NCBI GenBank assembly: GCA_013349735.1
Contig: DUZC01000080.1
Location: 1 to 8,313 of the forward strand
DNA from: Rhodospirillaceae bacterium
Lineage (GTDB): Bacteria; Pseudomonadota; Alphaproteobacteria; Rhodospirillales; Magnetospirillaceae
Reading direction: 5' to 3'
Length of the DNA stretch: 8,313 nucleotides
Shown: in pieces, positions 6,096-8,313 of the stretch
Position numbering within the stretch: the first letter of the stretch is position 1
Layout: each line of letters opens with the position of its first letter
Notes under the pieces: model-generated
Seen by the model: only the letters and a program-made list of their open reading frames with translations
The model's database searches: none
What the model was told of the DNA's origin: nothing
Program-made: the position numbers and the translations under genes

Positions 6096-6658
6096 CCCGT
6101 GCCGAATTTTTCCGGGCATTGACCGGTATCGGCGCGATACTTCGTTTTCGCCCTGATGCCTTCGGGTTTTTTGACACCACCCTGAACGGGTTCTGGAAGT
6201 CGTTCTGGGCAGCCGCCTTTGCGGCGCCGGTCTGGCTGTTGCTGGTGATCCGCCATATGAGCGCGGCGCAAAGCGAAGCGCCACTGCGTTATCTTTCGCT
6301 TCAGACCATCGCCTACGCGATCAGTTGGCTGGCCTTTCCTTTGCTGATGGTCCGCATCAGCCGCTTTCTCGATCGCTCCGAGCGCTATTTCAGCTATATG
6401 GTCGCCTATAACTGGTTCCAGATGGCCCAAAGCATCGCCTGGATCCCGGTTCTTTTCTTTGCCGACAATGCCAATGGGACCCCGTCAGAGGCGATCCGCT
6501 TCTTATGGCTTGTGATCAATGGTGCGCTCTTCGCCTATGGTTGGTTCATCGCCAGGCGGGGATTGCAAATTCCAGGCGGCAACGCTCTGGCTCTGGTCCT
6601 TATCGATTTCCTGCTTGGACTGATCATCGACGGCGTAACCGATAGCTTAGCTCAATAA
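6089..6658 (+). CDS. Uncharacterised multi-span inner-membrane protein
   Basis: I do not recognise this 189-residue protein with certainty. It has about five hydrophobic segments: 36-54, 68-89, 103-124, 135-155 and 166-183. The N-terminus (1-34) is amphipathic with aromatic residues and no cleavable signal peptide. Charged loops such as RISRFLDRSERYF (89-101) and IARRGLQ (154-160) lie between segments. The size and topology are reminiscent of Yip1-type or other small alphaproteobacterial membrane proteins, but I see no decisive motif. The ATG lies within the end of dapE (7-base overlap, ATGCTGA) with only a weak ribosome site, so translation is probably coupled to dapE. The TAA stop (6656-6658) overlaps the 3' end of the convergent truA gene. 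Its place after dapE suggests co-expression with lysine/cell-wall synthesis but does not prove a shared function. The sustained hydrophobic pattern argues for a real gene. Confidence 0.85.
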   Translation: MLTRAEFFRALTGIGAILRFRPDAFGFFDTTLNGFWKSFWAAAFAAPVWLLLVIRHMSAAQSEAPLRYLSLQTIAYAISWLAFPLLMVRISRFLDRSERYFSYMVAYNWFQMAQSIAWIPVLFFADNANGTPSEAIRFLWLVINGALFAYGWFIARRGLQIPGGNALALVLIDFLLGLIIDGVTDSLAQ

Positions 6659-7401
6659 ATGACTTCGGTCAGATAGAGCCCGCCGGCCGGCGCTGTCGGC
6701 CCCCCTTGGCAACGGTCACGGGCAGCCAAAGCCCGTTCAAGATCAGCAATTTTCCATCTCCCTTGGCCCACCAGCTTAAGGCTGCCAACCATATTGCGGA
6801 CCTGATGGTGCAGAAAGGACCGGGCCGCCGCGAAGATTTCAATTTCATCGCCGGTGCGCACCACCTCCAAACGGTCGAGTGTTTTAACGGGAGAGGCCGA
6901 CTGGCAGGCTGTGGCACGAAAGGTCGAGAAATCATGCCGGCCAACCAAAGATTGGGCGGCCTGATGCATGATGTCACTGTCCAATCGCCGACGCACCCAC
7001 CAGGCTCGCCCGATATCCAGGGCTAAGGGGGCTGTCCGATTGACAATGCGATAGCGATAGCGGCGACCAATGGCGGAAAACCGGGCATGAAAATCATCGC
7101 TGACCAAGGAAGCCGCCGTGATCGCCACAGGACTTTGCCCCGTCTCGACCCGCAACCAGAAATTCAACCCGCCCATCACCTCCTCGGTGCGATAGGGCCG
7201 TTGGAAGTCAAGATGAGCGACCTGACAGAGGGCATGAACCCCCGAATCGGTACGCCCGGCGCCCACCACATCAACGGCGTCACCGCAAAAACGCTGCGCC
7301 GCCTGCTCAATCAAACCTTGCACGGAAGGCCCATTGATCTGCCGCTGCCAGCCCACCAGACTGGACCCGTCATATTCAATATTAAGACGATAACGCGGCA
7401 T
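6652..7401 (-). CDS. truA: tRNA pseudouridine(38-40) synthase
   Basis: TruA converts uridines 38, 39 and 40 in the anticodon stem-loop of tRNAs to pseudouridine. The 249-residue length is normal. MPRYRLNIEYDGSSLVGWQRQ opens the protein (1-21) as in the family. GAGRTDSGVHA (47-57) holds the catalytic aspartate D52. RRYRYRI (113-119), GRHDFSTFRA (154-163) and the C-terminal FLHHQVRNMVG (196-206) are conserved. It is cytoplasmic and dimeric in the family. The ATG lies 6 bases after the fmt stop, with GGATGA near the end of fmt as a modest ribosome site, so fmt and truA form one operon. The stop lies within the last codons of the convergent membrane-protein gene, a 7-base 3' overlap with no room for a terminator between them. 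Confidence 0.97.
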   Translation of the reverse strand: MPRYRLNIEYDGSSLVGWQRQINGPSVQGLIEQAAQRFCGDAVDVVGAGRTDSGVHALCQVAHLDFQRPYRTEEVMGGLNFWLRVETGQSPVAITAASLVSDDFHARFSAIGRRYRYRIVNRTAPLALDIGRAWWVRRRLDSDIMHQAAQSLVGRHDFSTFRATACQSASPVKTLDRLEVVRTGDEIEIFAAARSFLHHQVRNMVGSLKLVGQGRWKIADLERALAARDRCQGGPTAPAGGLYLTEVIY

Positions 7402-7407
7402 ACTGGA

Positions 7408-8313
7408 TCATCCGAGCAAGCAACCGCTGGGCAAATCATAGCCCCGCAAAAGGCTGGCCGCATCCATCGGTGCGCGACCTGACCGCTGAATCCGCAGCAG
7501 CCGCAAAGCATTACGGCCGCAGGCCACGGTGAGTGCCTGATCAAGTACCAAGCCTGGCTGTCCCTGGCCGCTGACCATCTCGGCCGCCAGCAGCTTGAAA
7601 CGTTCGCCTTTAAATTCGAACCAAGCCCCGGGCCAGGGATGAAAAGCGCGCACCTGTCGCGCCAGGGTCTCCGCCGACTCCTGCCAAACCAGGCGCGCCT
7701 CATCCTTGCTTAATTTTGCCGCATAGGTAACCCCGTCCGCCGGCTGCACCGTCCTTCTCAGCCGACCGGACTGCAATTGCGCCAAGCCTTCGACCATCAG
7801 CCGGGCCCCCATGGCGGACAAGGCATCATGCAACTGCCCGGCATCGGTCGTCGGACCGATCGGCAGGGCTTCCTGCAACAGCATGTCTCCGGTATCCAGC
7901 CCCTGGTCCATTTGCATAATGGTTATCCCGGTTTCGCTGTCACCAGACAGAATGGCCCTTTGAATCGGGGCCGCGCCCCGCCAGCGCGGCAAAAGCGAGG
8001 CATGGACATTGAAACAGCCATAGCGGGGGGCCTCGAGAACGGCTTTCGGCAGGATAAGCCCATAGGCGGCAACCACCGCTGCATCCGCCTTAAGACCGGC
8101 AAAGGCCTGCTGCGCGTCTTCCGCTTTCAGACTGACCGGCGTGCTGACCGGAATTCCCAAAGCAAGCGCGCGCAAATGCACCGGGGACAGTCTGGGCTGT
8201 TGCCCGCGGCCGGCCGGACGCGGCGGCTGGCAATATACCATCAGGACTTGATGGCCGGCCTGCAACAGGGCGTCCAGGATAGGAACCGAGAAATCCGGAG
8301 ATCCCATAAAGAC
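7408..8313 (-). CDS. fmt: Methionyl-tRNA formyltransferase (5' end outside the window)
   Basis: Fmt formylates Met-tRNA(fMet) using 10-formyl-tetrahydrofolate, preparing the initiator tRNA. The frame is open to the window edge: the two codons before the methionine at 8307 read Val-Phe, matching the usual MxxVFMGxPDF opening. The true start therefore lies a few codons beyond 8313 and the methionine at 8307 is internal. Counting from that methionine, the formyl-transferase domain has PPRPAGRGQQ (28-37), FNVHASLLPRWRGAAPIQRAI (99-119) with N100 and H102, and MDQGLDTGDML (133-143) with D138, giving the N/H/D catalytic set. The C-terminal tRNA-binding domain (about 195-299) has RAFHPWPGAW (220-229) and LLRG (286-289). 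Only about four residues are missing. truA follows after 6 bases. In many bacteria def (peptide deformylase) lies just upstream; here it would be outside the window. Confidence 0.97.
   Translation of the reverse strand, partial: VFMGSPDFSVPILDALLQAGHQVLMVYCQPPRPAGRGQQPRLSPVHLRALALGIPVSTPVSLKAEDAQQAFAGLKADAAVVAAYGLILPKAVLEAPRYGCFNVHASLLPRWRGAAPIQRAILSGDSETGITIMQMDQGLDTGDMLLQEALPIGPTTDAGQLHDALSAMGARLMVEGLAQLQSGRLRRTVQPADGVTYAAKLSKDEARLVWQESAETLARQVRAFHPWPGAWFEFKGERFKLLAAEMVSGQGQPGLVLDQALTVACGRNALRLLRIQRSGRAPMDAASLLRGYDLPSGCLLG

Overview
The window is a GC-rich, gene-dense chromosomal segment, most likely from an alphaproteobacterium. The Rhodospirillales (Magnetospirillum-like organisms) are my best guess. 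The case rests on the DUF2336-family protein, which is largely alphaproteobacterial, on the form of the DapD, DapE, TruA and Fmt proteins, and on the tight gene packing. The order is an inference from general familiarity, since no search was run. I see no transposase, phage gene, tRNA, rRNA or CRISPR array. Seven protein genes account for nearly all of the sequence.

Layout. (1) Positions 1-126 are non-coding and rich in inverted repeats. The most striking is a perfect 18-bp-arm palindrome at 95-131 that contains the stop codon of the neighbouring gene. (2) On the minus strand, 3152 down to 127, lies a two-gene signalling operon: a PAS-PAS-GAF-GGDEF diguanylate cyclase, then a DUF2336 helical-repeat protein, joined by a 4-base ATGA overlap. 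(3) Positions 3153-3290 are a divergent promoter region carrying a twice-repeated TCAATTGT motif. (4) On the plus strand, 3291-6658, come a HAD-family pyrimidine 5'-nucleotidase-like hydrolase, dapD, dapE and a small multi-span membrane protein. The last three are joined by short overlaps. (5) On the minus strand, from the right edge down to 6652, lie fmt (its first few codons are outside the window) and truA. They converge on the membrane-protein gene and overlap its 3' end by 7 bases.

How the genes work together. DapD and DapE are two steps of the succinylase branch of the diaminopimelate/lysine pathway: succinylation of tetrahydrodipicolinate, and later desuccinylation of N-succinyl-LL-diaminopimelate. 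They feed cell-wall and lysine synthesis. Fmt and TruA act on tRNA: formylation of initiator Met-tRNA, and pseudouridine formation at positions 38-40. The cyclase makes c-di-GMP under the control of sensory domains. Its translationally coupled DUF2336 partner has no known role, and this pair is the least understood part of the window.

Most of this is ordinary housekeeping DNA and I do not see a clear new system. The points worth a second look are the palindrome at the stop codon, the GGDEF-DUF2336 pair, the paired motif in the divergent promoter region, the TTG start of dapE, and the uncharacterised membrane protein wedged between dapE and truA.
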